Shown here one piece after another: positions 28,076 through 36,946 of a DNA stretch of 64,000 nt. This DNA comes from VXYL01 sp965200375 (GTDB lineage Bacteria > Pseudomonadota > Gammaproteobacteria > Pseudomonadales > Azotimanducaceae). The stretch covers positions 3,534,001 through 3,598,000 of the forward strand of contig OZ241353.1 in NCBI GenBank assembly GCA_965200375.1. Reading direction: 5' to 3'. Position numbers and translations under genes: made by a program. The notes under the pieces were generated by a model. It was given only the letters and a program-made list of their open reading frames with translations. It did not search any database and had not been told where the DNA came from. How positions within the stretch are numbered: position 1 is the stretch's first letter; each line of letters begins with the position of its first letter.

Positions 28076-29008
28076 CTAGCCCGGCCGGTCCGTCAGCCGC
28101 CCGTCGGCGTCGCGGAACTCCGGGCCGTGTACGCGCACCCGGCCGTCGCCGAACTTGGCGTCGCGGTTGCGCAGCGTCTCCCGCAATCCGATCCTGGCGA
28201 CGGACTCGCGAAAGCCCGTCGCCGCCTTGGCGTTGTGGCCGCGCACGTCGTTCTCCGCCGCCATGCGCTGCAAGGTGCGCGCGCCCATGAGTTCCAAGCC
28301 CATGTTGATGATGCGCTTGTTCGTGGAGAGAAGGTCGGGATCGATCTGGCAGAGCCGATCGGCAAGCTGCTCCACTTCGTACTCCAGGTGTTCCTTCGGC
28401 ACCGCCTTCAGCACCAGGCCGATCTGCTGCGCCTCGGCGCCGGTGATGGAGTCGCCGGTGAGCATCAGCCGCTTCGCCCACTGCGGCCCGACGTTGTAGA
28501 GCCACATGTTGTTCGGCAGGGCGCCGAGATCCCGCGCCGGCGGAAAGCCGAACAGCGCGTCCTCCGCGCAGACCACCATGTCGCACAGGAGCGCTACGTC
28601 CGTGCCGCCGGCCAGGCAGTAGCCATGCACCTGGGCGATGGAGGGCTTGTGCATGTCGAACAGCGCCATGCGGTAGCGCTGCGCCCGTTCCAGCTGCCAG
28701 GCGTCGTCGTCGATGCCCCGCCCGCCGCGGTAGCTGTTCTGCGAAGACTGCACCCGCGACACCGGCACGTTGCCGTCCGCGCCCGTCAGGTCGTAGCCGG
28801 CCGAGAACGCCCGCCCGGCGCCGCGCAGGATCACGCAGTGGACGGCGGTGTCGTTGTCCGCCTCCCAAAGCGCTTCGTTGAGCTCGGACTGCAGCTTCAG
28901 CGACAGGGCGTTCAGCTTCTCCGGCCGGTTCAGCGTGATCCGCGCCCGCCCGTCCGCCACCTCGTACTCGATGCTGTCGAAGCCCGTCGCGTCGTCGCTG
29001 TCGCTCAT
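28076..29008 (-). CDS. Enoyl-CoA hydratase/isomerase (crotonase) family protein
   Basis: A 310-residue crotonase-fold enzyme acting on an acyl-CoA. The oxyanion-hole segments GAGRAFSAGYDLTG and KPSIAQVHGYCLAGGTDVAL are present. The catalytic-glutamate region reads GFPPARDLGALPNNMWLYN and lacks the classical paired glutamates of hydratases, so hydration is uncertain; isomerase, hydrolase or lyase activity is possible. The start has AGGAG 7 bases upstream. It precedes livH by 34 bp and is probably in the same unit. Confidence 0.87.
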   Translation of the reverse strand: MSDSDDATGFDSIEYEVADGRARITLNRPEKLNALSLKLQSELNEALWEADNDTAVHCVILRGAGRAFSAGYDLTGADGNVPVSRVQSSQNSYRGGRGIDDDAWQLERAQRYRMALFDMHKPSIAQVHGYCLAGGTDVALLCDMVVCAEDALFGFPPARDLGALPNNMWLYNVGPQWAKRLMLTGDSITGAEAQQIGLVLKAVPKEHLEYEVEQLADRLCQIDPDLLSTNKRIINMGLELMGARTLQRMAAENDVRGHNAKAATGFRESVARIGLRETLRNRDAKFGDGRVRVHGPEFRDADGRLTDRPG

Positions 29009-29048
29009 GCCTGGTCTCCTAGGCTTTTCCTGCCGTTGCGCGCTGCCG

Positions 29049-30224
29049 TCAGCCGCCGCCATCGGCTAGCTGCGTTTCCACCAGCCGGGCGAAGAAGCTC
29101 GCGCCCACGGGCAGCACGGCGTCGTTGAAGTCGTAGTTCGGGTTGTGCAGCGGGCACGCGTGGTCGCCGTCGCCATTGCCGATCAGCAGGTAGCAGCCGG
29201 GGACCTCCTGCAGCATGAAGGAGAAGTCCTCGGAGCCGGTGCTCGGCGCGTACTGCCGCCGCAGCCGGTCCTCGCCCACCAGTTCCGCGCAGACGCCGGC
29301 GGCCGCCTCGGCAGCCGCGGCGTCGTTCACCACCGGCGCGAACACCACGCGGAAGTCCACGCTCGCCTCGGCCCCGAAGGCGGCTGCGGTGTGCTCCGCG
29401 AGCGCCCGCAGGCGCTCCTCCGCCTGCTCCATCACCGCTTCGGAGAACGCCCGCACGGTGCCGGACAGCCGCGCCGCAGCCGGAATCACGTTGTAGGCGT
29501 CGCCGGCGTGGAACTGGGTGACGGACAGCACCGCCGGTGCGCCGGGGCGCAGGTTGCGGGCCACCACGGTTTGCAGCGCCGCCACCAGCTGCGATGCCGC
29601 CACGATGGGATCCACGCCGTGGTCCGGATGGGCGCCGTGGGCGCCGGCGCCCTGCACGTCGATGTCGAAGAACGCGCCGCCGGCGGCCACCACCCCCGGC
29701 TGCACGGCGAACCGCCCCAGGGCGATGCCCGGCGCGTTGTGCATCGCGTACACGGCGTCGCAGGGGAAGTCCCGGAACAGGCCCTGGTCGATCATCGCCC
29801 TGGCGCCGCCGATGCCCTCCTCCGCCGGCTGGAAGATGAAATGCACCTGGCCGCGAAAGCGGCGCGTCTCGGCGAGGTAGCGGGCGGCGCCGAGCAGTAT
29901 CGTGGTGTGGCCGTCGTGGCCGCAGGCGTGCATCACGCCGTCGTGCCGGCTGCGATGGTCGAAGACGTTCCGCTCGTCGATGGGCAGCGCGTCCATGTCC
30001 GCCCGCAGGCCGATGGCGCGGGTTTCGTTGCCCACCCGCAGTACGCCCACCACGCCGGTGCCGCCGATGCCGACATGCACGTCCAGGCCGAACTCGCGCA
30101 GCTTCGCCGCCACGAAGTCCGCCGTCCGCCGCTCCTCGAAGCCGAGCTCCGGGTGGGCGTGCAGGTGCCGCCGCCAGCTCGCGAGTTCGGCCTGCTGCCG
30201 TTCGATGGCCTCGATCAAGGGCAT
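29049..30224 (-). CDS. M20 family amidohydrolase (hippurate hydrolase-like)
   Basis: A 391-residue metal-dependent amidohydrolase. Typical segments are HLHAHPELGFEE, GLRADMDALPI, MHACGHDGHTTILLGAA (metal ligands), FQPAEEGIGGA (catalytic and ligand glutamates) and TGSEDFSFM near the C-terminus. It likely frees an acid or amino acid from an N-acyl compound. Being first in the unit before the crotonase, livHMGF and acyl-CoA synthetase, it may release the acid that is then activated. No signal peptide, so it acts in the cytosol. Confidence 0.92.
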   Translation of the reverse strand: MPLIEAIERQQAELASWRRHLHAHPELGFEERRTADFVAAKLREFGLDVHVGIGGTGVVGVLRVGNETRAIGLRADMDALPIDERNVFDHRSRHDGVMHACGHDGHTTILLGAARYLAETRRFRGQVHFIFQPAEEGIGGARAMIDQGLFRDFPCDAVYAMHNAPGIALGRFAVQPGVVAAGGAFFDIDVQGAGAHGAHPDHGVDPIVAASQLVAALQTVVARNLRPGAPAVLSVTQFHAGDAYNVIPAAARLSGTVRAFSEAVMEQAEERLRALAEHTAAAFGAEASVDFRVVFAPVVNDAAAAEAAAGVCAELVGEDRLRRQYAPSTGSEDFSFMLQEVPGCYLLIGNGDGDHACPLHNPNYDFNDAVLPVGASFFARLVETQLADGGG

Positions 30225-30323
30225 GGCGCGCTTGTGCCTCCGTTCCGCCCGCTGCACGCGCGGCAGAGAGCGCAGTGTAGCCGCGTTAACATCATGGGCG
30301 GACGAGAGGGCGCGAGAGGACGA

Positions 30324-31007
30324 ATGGCGAAGCGACTGAGCGGCAAGCGCGTGCTGCTGACCCAGGCCGGGGCCTACATGGGGCCGGCCACCGCCAGCGT
30401 CTTCGCCGAAGAAGACGCCGAAGTGCTCGCCGACGACGGGGACCTCGCCAGCGCCGACGCCTGCCGACGGCTGGTGGCCGAGAGCGGCCGCATCGACGTG
30501 CTGGTGGCCAACCTCGCAGCGCCCAACTTCAGCGGCACCGCGACGACGGACCTCGCCGACGAGGACTGGCGCACGCCCTTCGCCATGCTGGTCGATCCGC
30601 TGCACTGGCTGACGCAGGCGGTGCTGCCGCAGATGATCGCTCGCCGCCGGGGCAAGATCGTCGTCTACGGCAGCGCCACCGCGCTGCGGGGCTTGAAGAC
30701 GGTGGCAGCATATTCGGCGGCCCGGGCCGCCCAGGTGGGCTACGTGCAGTCCGTGGGCGTGGAAGCGGCGCCGCACAACGTGCAGGTGAACCTGATCGCC
30801 CAGAACTACGTGGAGAACGCCGAGTACTACCCGCCGGAACTGATGCGGAAGGAGTCCTTCGTGCGCTCGCTGAAGCGCCAGGTGCCGGCGGGGCGGCTGG
30901 GCACGGCCCGGGAAGACGCCCTGTTCGCGCTGTTCCTGGCCAGCGACGACAGCGGCTTCTTCGCCGGCCAGGCGTTCCCCTTCGCCGGCGGCTGGGCGCA
31001 GCGTTGA
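30324..31007 (+). CDS. Halohydrin dehalogenase-like protein (SDR fold)
   Basis: A 227-residue protein with short-chain dehydrogenase architecture but without the NAD(P) motif or the YxxxK pair. Instead it has T13-x4-Y18-x-G20 (TQAGAYMG), the halide-pocket motif T-x4-[FY]-x-G of halohydrin dehalogenases, and S117-x12-Y130-x3-R134. The latter is exactly the Ser-Tyr-Arg spacing of HheC (132, 145, 149). A segment IAQNYVENAEYYPPE matches the region that lines the halide site. Family members convert vicinal haloalcohols to epoxides plus halide, and open epoxides with azide, cyanide or nitrite, without a cofactor. An epoxide hydrolase is encoded two genes downstream, which strongly supports the call. 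The stop overlaps the start of the next gene (TTGA). Confidence 0.88.
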   Translation: MAKRLSGKRVLLTQAGAYMGPATASVFAEEDAEVLADDGDLASADACRRLVAESGRIDVLVANLAAPNFSGTATTDLADEDWRTPFAMLVDPLHWLTQAVLPQMIARRRGKIVVYGSATALRGLKTVAAYSAARAAQVGYVQSVGVEAAPHNVQVNLIAQNYVENAEYYPPELMRKESFVRSLKRQVPAGRLGTAREDALFALFLASDDSGFFAGQAFPFAGGWAQR

Positions 31008-32842
31008 GGCCGAGCCTCGTCGCCCTTGCTCTTGCCTTGCCGGCCCTGGCCTGGGCTGCGGAGGCGCCGAGCGCCACGGAGACCGAGGCCGGCAAGACGC
31101 CCGCCGAGAACTATCGGCAGTGGTGCGCCGGCTGCCACGACCAGCCGCCGGACGCCAAGACGCCGCCCGTAGACGCCATCCGCCGGATGAGCCGCACGCG
31201 CATCCGCCACGCCCTCGTGGACGGCCCGATGGCGCAGTACGTCGGCTTCATGGACCGGCGGCAGGTGGCGGCGCTGGCGGCGCACCTGGCTCGGGACCAG
31301 GCCTCCTTGATGCCGGAGACGGCCTTCTGCCCCGGCGCCCCGTCGACGACGGCGCGCCTGGACCGTTGGGGCTTCGACGCCAGCAACCGGCGCTGGCAGC
31401 AGCGCACGGCGCTCCGCGCCAGCAACGTCGGCCGGCTGCGCCTGGCGTGGACCTTCGCGGCGCCCAACGTCGCCACCATGCGTTCCCAGCCGGCCGTGAG
31501 CGCCGATACGGTGTTCCTGCCCACCGAGGACGGCGAACTGTTCGCCCTCGACCGGCGAACCGGCTGCATCCGCTGGCGCTACCGTGCCGAGCGGCCGCTG
31601 CGCACCACGGCGACGCTGGGCGCCGTGGGCCCGCGGCCAGCGGTGTTCGTGGGGGACCAGGGCGCCGCCGTCCACGCCGTCGATGCCGCCAGCGGGAAGC
31701 TGATCTGGCAGCGCGACGCTGGCCTCTTTCCCGCCTCGATAACCACCGGCGCCCCGATTCAGCACGGCGATCGATTGTTCGTGCCCATCTCCGCCTTCGG
31801 CGTGGCGCTGGCGATGCAGCCGGAATACGAGTGCTGCAAATCCCACGGCGCGGTTCGGGCCCTGGACGCCGGGACCGGCGACGTGCTCTGGACCACGCGC
31901 ATGACCGCGCCAGCCAAGCCCACCTACAAGAACAAGCTGGGGGTGCAGATGTGGGGCCCCTCCGGCGCCGCGGTGTGGACCACGCCGGCCATCGACGCCG
32001 GGCGCGGCCTGCTGTACGTGGGCACCGGCGAGAACACCTCCTCCCCGGCCACCGAGCTCTCCGACGCCGTGGTCGCCATCCGCATGGCGGACGGCGGCAT
32101 CGAGTGGCACTTCCAGGGCACTGCCAACGACGCCTTCAACATGGCCTGCGGCGGACGCGGACGCTCCGCCAGCTGCCCAAAGGAGAACGGGCCGGACTTC
32201 GACTTCGGCGCCTCGGTGGTCATCGCCCGCAACACGGCCGGCAAGGACGTGCTGCTGGCCGGGCAGAAGTCCGGCAGCGTCTTCGCGCTCGATCCCGACG
32301 ACGGCGCGTTGATCTGGCAGCGGCGCATCGGCCCTGGCAGCGCCCTCGGCGGCGTGCATTGGGGATTGGCGGCGGACGCGACGCAGGTGTACGTGCCGAT
32401 TGCGGACCCGGCATTCCCCCGCAATGCGAAGCGCAGGCCCGGCGTCTGGGCGCTGCGCATCGACGACGGCAGCGACGTCTGGGGCCACTCGGCGGTTCGC
32501 GGCTGCGTGCCCAGCGCGCGCCGGGGGGTGCCGTGGCCGGCGTGTTCGTTCCGCTACGAGTTCTCCGCCGCGGCCAGCGTCGCCGGCGACGTGGTGCTGG
32601 CCGGGGCCCTCGACGGCCGCGCCTTCGCGTTCAGCCGCGAGGACGGCGAGGTGCTGTGGGAGTTCGCCACCAAGCGCCCCTTCGAGGCCGCCAACGGCCT
32701 CGACGGCCACGGCGGCGCCATCGACAACGCCGGGCCGTTCGCCGTGGACGACCAGCTGTTCGTGCTCTCCGGCTACGACATGTTCGGTCAGATGCCCGGC
32801 AACGTGCTGCTGGCTTTCGAGCTGGCGCCGCCGGCCGACTAG
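31004..32842 (+). CDS. Cytochrome c/PQQ-dependent alcohol dehydrogenase (polyvinyl alcohol dehydrogenase-like)
   Basis: A 612-residue exported quinohaemoprotein. The signal peptide ends near ALAWAAE (residues 14-20). A c-type haem site CAGCH (41-45) heads a small cytochrome domain, followed by an eight-bladed PQQ propeller with blade motifs such as LFALDRRTGCIRWRY and VFALDPDDGALIWQRR. Adjacent cysteines in YECCKSHG match the vicinal disulfide of PQQ enzymes. The N-terminal cytochrome arrangement matches polyvinyl alcohol dehydrogenases rather than methanol dehydrogenase. It should oxidise an alcohol in the periplasm and pass electrons to the haem. The TTG start overlaps the dehalogenase stop, so the two are coupled. 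Confidence 0.87.
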   Translation: MRPSLVALALALPALAWAAEAPSATETEAGKTPAENYRQWCAGCHDQPPDAKTPPVDAIRRMSRTRIRHALVDGPMAQYVGFMDRRQVAALAAHLARDQASLMPETAFCPGAPSTTARLDRWGFDASNRRWQQRTALRASNVGRLRLAWTFAAPNVATMRSQPAVSADTVFLPTEDGELFALDRRTGCIRWRYRAERPLRTTATLGAVGPRPAVFVGDQGAAVHAVDAASGKLIWQRDAGLFPASITTGAPIQHGDRLFVPISAFGVALAMQPEYECCKSHGAVRALDAGTGDVLWTTRMTAPAKPTYKNKLGVQMWGPSGAAVWTTPAIDAGRGLLYVGTGENTSSPATELSDAVVAIRMADGGIEWHFQGTANDAFNMACGGRGRSASCPKENGPDFDFGASVVIARNTAGKDVLLAGQKSGSVFALDPDDGALIWQRRIGPGSALGGVHWGLAADATQVYVPIADPAFPRNAKRRPGVWALRIDDGSDVWGHSAVRGCVPSARRGVPWPACSFRYEFSAAASVAGDVVLAGALDGRAFAFSREDGEVLWEFATKRPFEAANGLDGHGGAIDNAGPFAVDDQLFVLSGYDMFGQMPGNVLLAFELAPPAD

Positions 32843-32883
32843 CCTGGCTAGGCCGTACCCAACCACAGCGGCAGGAGGAAACC

Positions 32884-34050
32884 GTGGACACCGACATCAC
32901 GCCCTTCCGCATCGACGTCGCCGACGCCGATCTGGCCGATCTCCGAGCCCGGCTGGCGAACGCGCGCTTCCCGGAAGCCGAGACGGTGCCGGACTGGCGC
33001 CAGGGCGTGCCGCTCGCCTATCTGAAGGAGCTGTGCGGCTACTGGCGGACGCGATACGACTGGCGGCGGGCCGAAGCCAGCCTCAACGCCCTGCCCCAGT
33101 TCAAGACCGTGATCGACGGCGTGGGCATCCACTTCGTCGACGTGCCGTCGAAGGTGAGCAACGCCATGCCGCTGCTCGTCACCCACGGCTGGCCGGGATC
33201 CGTGGTCGAGTTCCTCAAGGCGATCGGTCCGCTCACGGATCCCCTGGCCCACGGCGGCACCGAGGCCGACGCCTTCCACCTGGTGCTGCCTACCCTCCCC
33301 GGCTACGGCTTCTCCGACAAACCCGCCGCTCCCGGCTGGGGCGTGGAGCGCATCGCCGGGGCGTGGAGCGCGCTGATGGCGCGCCTCGGCTACGTCCGCT
33401 ACTTCGCCCAAGGCGGCGACTGGGGCGCCGCCGTTACCGCGGCCATCGGCGCCATGGACACGGCGCACTGCGCCGGCGTCCACGTCAACATGCCGGTGGT
33501 TGCGCCGCCGGCGGCCCTCAGCCGCGATCCCACGCCCTTGGAACAGGACGCGAACGCCGCCCGGCAGTTCTACCAGGACTGGGACTCCGGCTATTCCAAA
33601 CAGCAGAGCACGCGCCCGCAGACCCTGGGCTACGGCCTGGCCGACTCCCCCGTGGGCCAGGCGGCGTGGATCCTCGAGAAGTTCTACCAGTGGGCGGACT
33701 GCGACGGCCACCCGGAGAACGTGTTCTCCCGGGACGAACTTCTGGACAACGTGATGCTCTACTGGCTCACCGGATCCGCCGCCTCCTCCGCCCGCCTGTA
33801 CTGGGAGAGCTTCGCCCGGGGCGGCATGGCGGAGGTGACCGTGCCGAGCGGCGTCAGCATCTTCCCGAAGGAGATCTTCAAGGCCTCCCGACGCTGGGCG
33901 GAGACCCGCTTCAAGGACCTGCGCTACTACAACGTGCTGGACAAGGGCGGCCACTTCGCCGCCTTCGTGCAGCCGGAGGCGTTCGTGCAGGAGGTGCGGG
34001 CCTGCTTCCGGGCCATTCGCGCCAGCGAGGAGGCCGATGCAGCGCGCTAG
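32884..34050 (+). CDS. Epoxide hydrolase (microsomal type)
   Basis: A 388-residue alpha/beta hydrolase of the EPHX1-like family that opens epoxides to diols. The N-terminal EHN domain (FRIDVADADLADLRARLANA) is followed by the oxyanion segment HGWPGS (101-106), LPGYGFSDKP, and the nucleophile loop GGDWG with Asp179. A catalytic histidine sits in GGHFAAFVQPE near the C-terminus. The GTG start has a strong GGAGG upstream. Coming after a halohydrin dehalogenase-like gene, it is positioned to hydrolyse the epoxide that enzyme makes. Confidence 0.93.
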   Translation: MDTDITPFRIDVADADLADLRARLANARFPEAETVPDWRQGVPLAYLKELCGYWRTRYDWRRAEASLNALPQFKTVIDGVGIHFVDVPSKVSNAMPLLVTHGWPGSVVEFLKAIGPLTDPLAHGGTEADAFHLVLPTLPGYGFSDKPAAPGWGVERIAGAWSALMARLGYVRYFAQGGDWGAAVTAAIGAMDTAHCAGVHVNMPVVAPPAALSRDPTPLEQDANAARQFYQDWDSGYSKQQSTRPQTLGYGLADSPVGQAAWILEKFYQWADCDGHPENVFSRDELLDNVMLYWLTGSAASSARLYWESFARGGMAEVTVPSGVSIFPKEIFKASRRWAETRFKDLRYYNVLDKGGHFAAFVQPEAFVQEVRACFRAIRASEEADAAR

Positions 34051-34140
34051 CTGGCGGCGCCGTCCCCGCTCGCCATTGCCGCCCCGCCCGCCGGTCGTTT
34101 AACGTTGCGCTCAACTGCCGCCCGCCATCCGAGGACGCCC

Positions 34141-34938
34141 ATGATTCTGCCCAACACCTTCCGCGAGAAGTTCGACCGTGGCGAGCCCACCGTCGGCACG
34201 CACTTTCTGCTCGCCGACGCCGACATCCCGGAGATCATCGGCGACACGGGCTTCTTCGACTACGGCGAGTATGTCGCCGAGTACTCCGCCTTCGACATGC
34301 GCCTGCTCTACCACCTGGCGCGGTCCGCGCAGTGCGGCAACCTGCCGCTGATGATCAAGCTCGATCAGGAAGCGCAGAGCTTCTGGGCGCAGGTGGCCCT
34401 CGGCGCCGGCTTCAAGTCCGTGCTGTTCACGGACGTGCGTACGCCCGAGGACGTGGACGACTGCCATCGCGCCATCGCGCCGGACACCCCCAACACCGGC
34501 GGCCTGATGGGGGTGAAGCTGCGCCGCCCGGCGCTCGGCAGCTACAGCATGGACGGCTACCTGGAGGACCTGCAGAGCATCGTGTTCGCCATCATGATCG
34601 AGAAGAACGTGACGGTGGAGGACCTGGACGCCGTGCTCGAACGGGCCCGGGAGCGCGGCGTGGACATGACCCAGTGGGGCCCGGCGGACTTCAGCTTCTC
34701 CCGGGGCCAGATGCGGCTGATGGGCTCGCCGGACATCCGCCCCTTCGAGGAGAAGGTGATCGCCAAGTCGCTGGAGTACGGCATTCGCCCGCGCATCGAG
34801 ATCGGCGCGGTGGAGCAGGCGAAGCGCTATCTGGACCTCGGCGTGCGGGACTTCTGCATCGGCTGGGACCGGATGATCGTCCGCGCCGCGTGGATGAACC
34901 TCGGCGAGGGCATGAAGAAGCTGATGGAGACGGCGTAG
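34141..34938 (+). CDS. HpcH/HpaI-type aldolase
   Basis: A 265-residue TIM-barrel class II aldolase of the HpcH/HpaI (phosphoenolpyruvate-binding) family, which cleaves 2-keto-4-hydroxy acids to pyruvate and an aldehyde. Visible features are TFREKFDRGEPTVGTHFLLA, GFFDYGEYVAEYS in place of the usual DFVxID-like segment, and DFCIGWDRMIV near the C-terminus. The magnesium ligands are not obvious in standard spacing, so activity is inferred from the family. It follows the epoxide hydrolase by 90 bp and may end the same pathway. Confidence 0.8.
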   Translation: MILPNTFREKFDRGEPTVGTHFLLADADIPEIIGDTGFFDYGEYVAEYSAFDMRLLYHLARSAQCGNLPLMIKLDQEAQSFWAQVALGAGFKSVLFTDVRTPEDVDDCHRAIAPDTPNTGGLMGVKLRRPALGSYSMDGYLEDLQSIVFAIMIEKNVTVEDLDAVLERARERGVDMTQWGPADFSFSRGQMRLMGSPDIRPFEEKVIAKSLEYGIRPRIEIGAVEQAKRYLDLGVRDFCIGWDRMIVRAAWMNLGEGMKKLMETA

Positions 34939-34983
34939 CCCGCAGCCGAAGAAGGACCGCCTCTCGCACGGAACCAGCGCCGG

Positions 34984-36168
34984 CTAGGCCCTCGCCTGCG
35001 CTTCCAGGAGCGGCCGGCCCAGCGCCTGCCGGTGGACGTTGTGGTAGTGCAGCAGTGCCGGCTCGTTGCGCCCGAACAGCACATGGCTCTGGATGCCGGC
35101 GTCCGCGCAGCGCTGGGTGGACGCGGCCATCGCGTAGTCCTCCCGTTCCACCACCGCGTTGAAGCCCACGAAGCGTTCCTCGAACCGGTAGCCGGCGAAG
35201 GCGTGGCGGGCCTTCTCCGTCAGGTAGAAGCTGTGGGCGGTGCGGGAACGCCGAGGACTGTCGCCGTCCGGGAAGATGCGGACCACGTCCAAGGAGCCCT
35301 GGTCCACCAGGAAGATGGTGTTTGGATACACGAAGTACACGGACAACGTCATGCTGCGGAACGGCCGTTCGTCGAGGTCCGGCGCGGCGTCGCCCAGCTC
35401 CTCGAAGCGCTTTGCCAGCGCGAACACCATGCGGTAGTTGCGCCCGAACACGTCGTGGGTTTGCAGGTTGCCGCGAATGTCCGCCGCCAGCGTGTTCCGG
35501 TGCAGCACGTCGAAGTGGTAGTTCTCGCCGAAGGTGTCGATGGCGAGCTTCCAGTTGACGTCCGCGCGGATGGTCTGCGAGGCGGCGTAGCTGTGGGCGG
35601 GCAGGTCCCAGTTCGCCATGTCGTCGGCGAGGTCGCCGAGCATTTCGTCCACGTCGATGGCGTCGCCCGGGGTGGGCCGCACCCACAGCATGCCGTGGCG
35701 CTCCGCCGCCGGCAGTTCGATCAGGCCGAAGCCGCTCTTGTCGATATCGCCGAACCGCTGCTCGCGGTTGACGGCGACGAGATCGCCGGTGGCAGCGTAG
35801 GTCCAAGCGTGGAACGGGCAGCTGAAGCGGTCCCGCCGGCCGTGGCCGTCCGGCACCACCTGGGCGCCCCGATGCCGGCAGGTGTTGGCGAAGGCGCGAA
35901 AGCGCCCGGCCTGGTCCCGCGTCATCAGGATCGGCAGCCCGGTCTCGCTGTCGGCCCAGTAGGTGCCGGGTTTCGGCAAGTCCCCCGAGAGACCCATGAA
36001 GAGCGGCGTCTCGCGGAAGAACAGCCGCTGCTCATCGGCGAGCAGGCGTGGGCAGGTGAAGTCCTCGAGGGGACTCCTCACCACCCCGGCGCCATGGATC
36101 TCGCCGCCGCCGTTGTCGAAGCCCCTCTTGAGAATGTCGAGCAGCCGCTGCTGTTCCTCGATGCGCAT
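34984..36168 (-). CDS. Rieske non-haem iron oxygenase, alpha subunit
   Basis: A 394-residue aromatic-ring-hydroxylating oxygenase-type protein. The Rieske [2Fe-2S] ligands are CRHRG and CPFHAWTY, 17 residues apart, around residue 90. The mononuclear iron site is GENYHFDVLHRNT, the NYHxxxxH form of the family, with the bridging aspartate probably in the preceding DVNWKLAIDTF. Start chosen at MRIEEQQ; a longer start exists but lacks likeness. Reductase and ferredoxin partners are not in the window. The substrate is unknown. It is convergent with the aldolase gene. Confidence 0.9.
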   Translation of the reverse strand: MRIEEQQRLLDILKRGFDNGGGEIHGAGVVRSPLEDFTCPRLLADEQRLFFRETPLFMGLSGDLPKPGTYWADSETGLPILMTRDQAGRFRAFANTCRHRGAQVVPDGHGRRDRFSCPFHAWTYAATGDLVAVNREQRFGDIDKSGFGLIELPAAERHGMLWVRPTPGDAIDVDEMLGDLADDMANWDLPAHSYAASQTIRADVNWKLAIDTFGENYHFDVLHRNTLAADIRGNLQTHDVFGRNYRMVFALAKRFEELGDAAPDLDERPFRSMTLSVYFVYPNTIFLVDQGSLDVVRIFPDGDSPRRSRTAHSFYLTEKARHAFAGYRFEERFVGFNAVVEREDYAMAASTQRCADAGIQSHVLFGRNEPALLHYHNVHRQALGRPLLEAQARA

Positions 36169-36271
36169 GGCCGTCTGTTGCCTGTTGGGAAGTAGGGGCA
36201 ATTTACCATGCGCCGCCGGTCCGCAGCGCAACTGCCGGCAGTTGGTCCGATCCGGTCGGGCGGGCGCCTCC

Positions 36272-36925
36272 CTACCGCGCCGGCCTTGGCGCGTCGAACA
36301 CCGCGGCGACGTCCACGTGCAGCCCTTGCAGCAGCGGCGACCGCGCGACTTCGCCTCGCCGGTAGACGCCCACCTCCTGGTAGGTGCGCCCCTCGGCGGC
36401 GTCTCCTTTGCCGCCGCCGTCGAGGCCGAGCACCTTCAGCGTCTCGTCGCGGGGATCGGCAATCCAATACTCGGCTACGCCCGCTTCGGCGTAGTCCAAG
36501 CGTTTCTCCACCAAGTCCCTGTCCGGGCGGTCCGGGCTCACTACCTCGACCACCAGATCCGCCCCCAGCCAGTAGCGATCCTCGAAGCGCGGGTCCTGCC
36601 GATCCCGCAGCAGCAGCACGTCCGGCTCGCGGAACTTGCCAGCGCGGACGCGCATGCGCAGCGGCGCCACCATCACCACGCCGCCGTGGCGCTCCAAGTA
36701 GGCGCGAAGAACGTCGTAGAGGAACAGCAGCACGGCCTGGTGGGTGGAGGTAGGCATGGGCAGTTCCTCCAGCCAGCCGTCGGTGAACTCGATGAGCCGC
36801 CGGCTGCGATCCGTGAGCCACAGGTACTCGCCATCGCTCCAAGCCCCCTGCGGCGGCAGGGCATCGCACAGGAGCTTCCCCAAGCGAGCGTCGGCCGCAG
36901 AAGCCTCAAGCGGTTCGGTTGGCAT
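36272..36925 (-). CDS. Uma2 family protein (DUF820, predicted PD-(D/E)xK nuclease)
   Basis: A 217-residue Uma2 family protein. Typical features are RLIEFTDGWLEELPMPTSTH, REPDVLLL (the PD aspartate) and LVVEVVSPDR (the E-V element), followed by KRLDYAEAGVAEYWIADPRD. The family has a restriction-endonuclease fold but its role is largely unknown. It is most abundant in cyanobacteria and other multi-copy genomes. There is only one copy here and no defence genes beside it. Confidence 0.9.
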   Translation of the reverse strand: MPTEPLEASAADARLGKLLCDALPPQGAWSDGEYLWLTDRSRRLIEFTDGWLEELPMPTSTHQAVLLFLYDVLRAYLERHGGVVMVAPLRMRVRAGKFREPDVLLLRDRQDPRFEDRYWLGADLVVEVVSPDRPDRDLVEKRLDYAEAGVAEYWIADPRDETLKVLGLDGGGKGDAAEGRTYQEVGVYRRGEVARSPLLQGLHVDVAAVFDAPRPAR

Positions 36926-36946
36926 GGCAGGTCTCTCCCTTATCTC

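Noticed and set aside
30324..31007. Annotation as an ordinary short-chain dehydrogenase
   Set aside because: The NAD(P) glycine motif and catalytic lysine are missing and both halohydrin dehalogenase signatures are present.
36272..36925. Uma2 protein as part of the defence island
   Set aside because: It lies 9 kb from the island among metabolic genes; the family is widespread and of unknown role.
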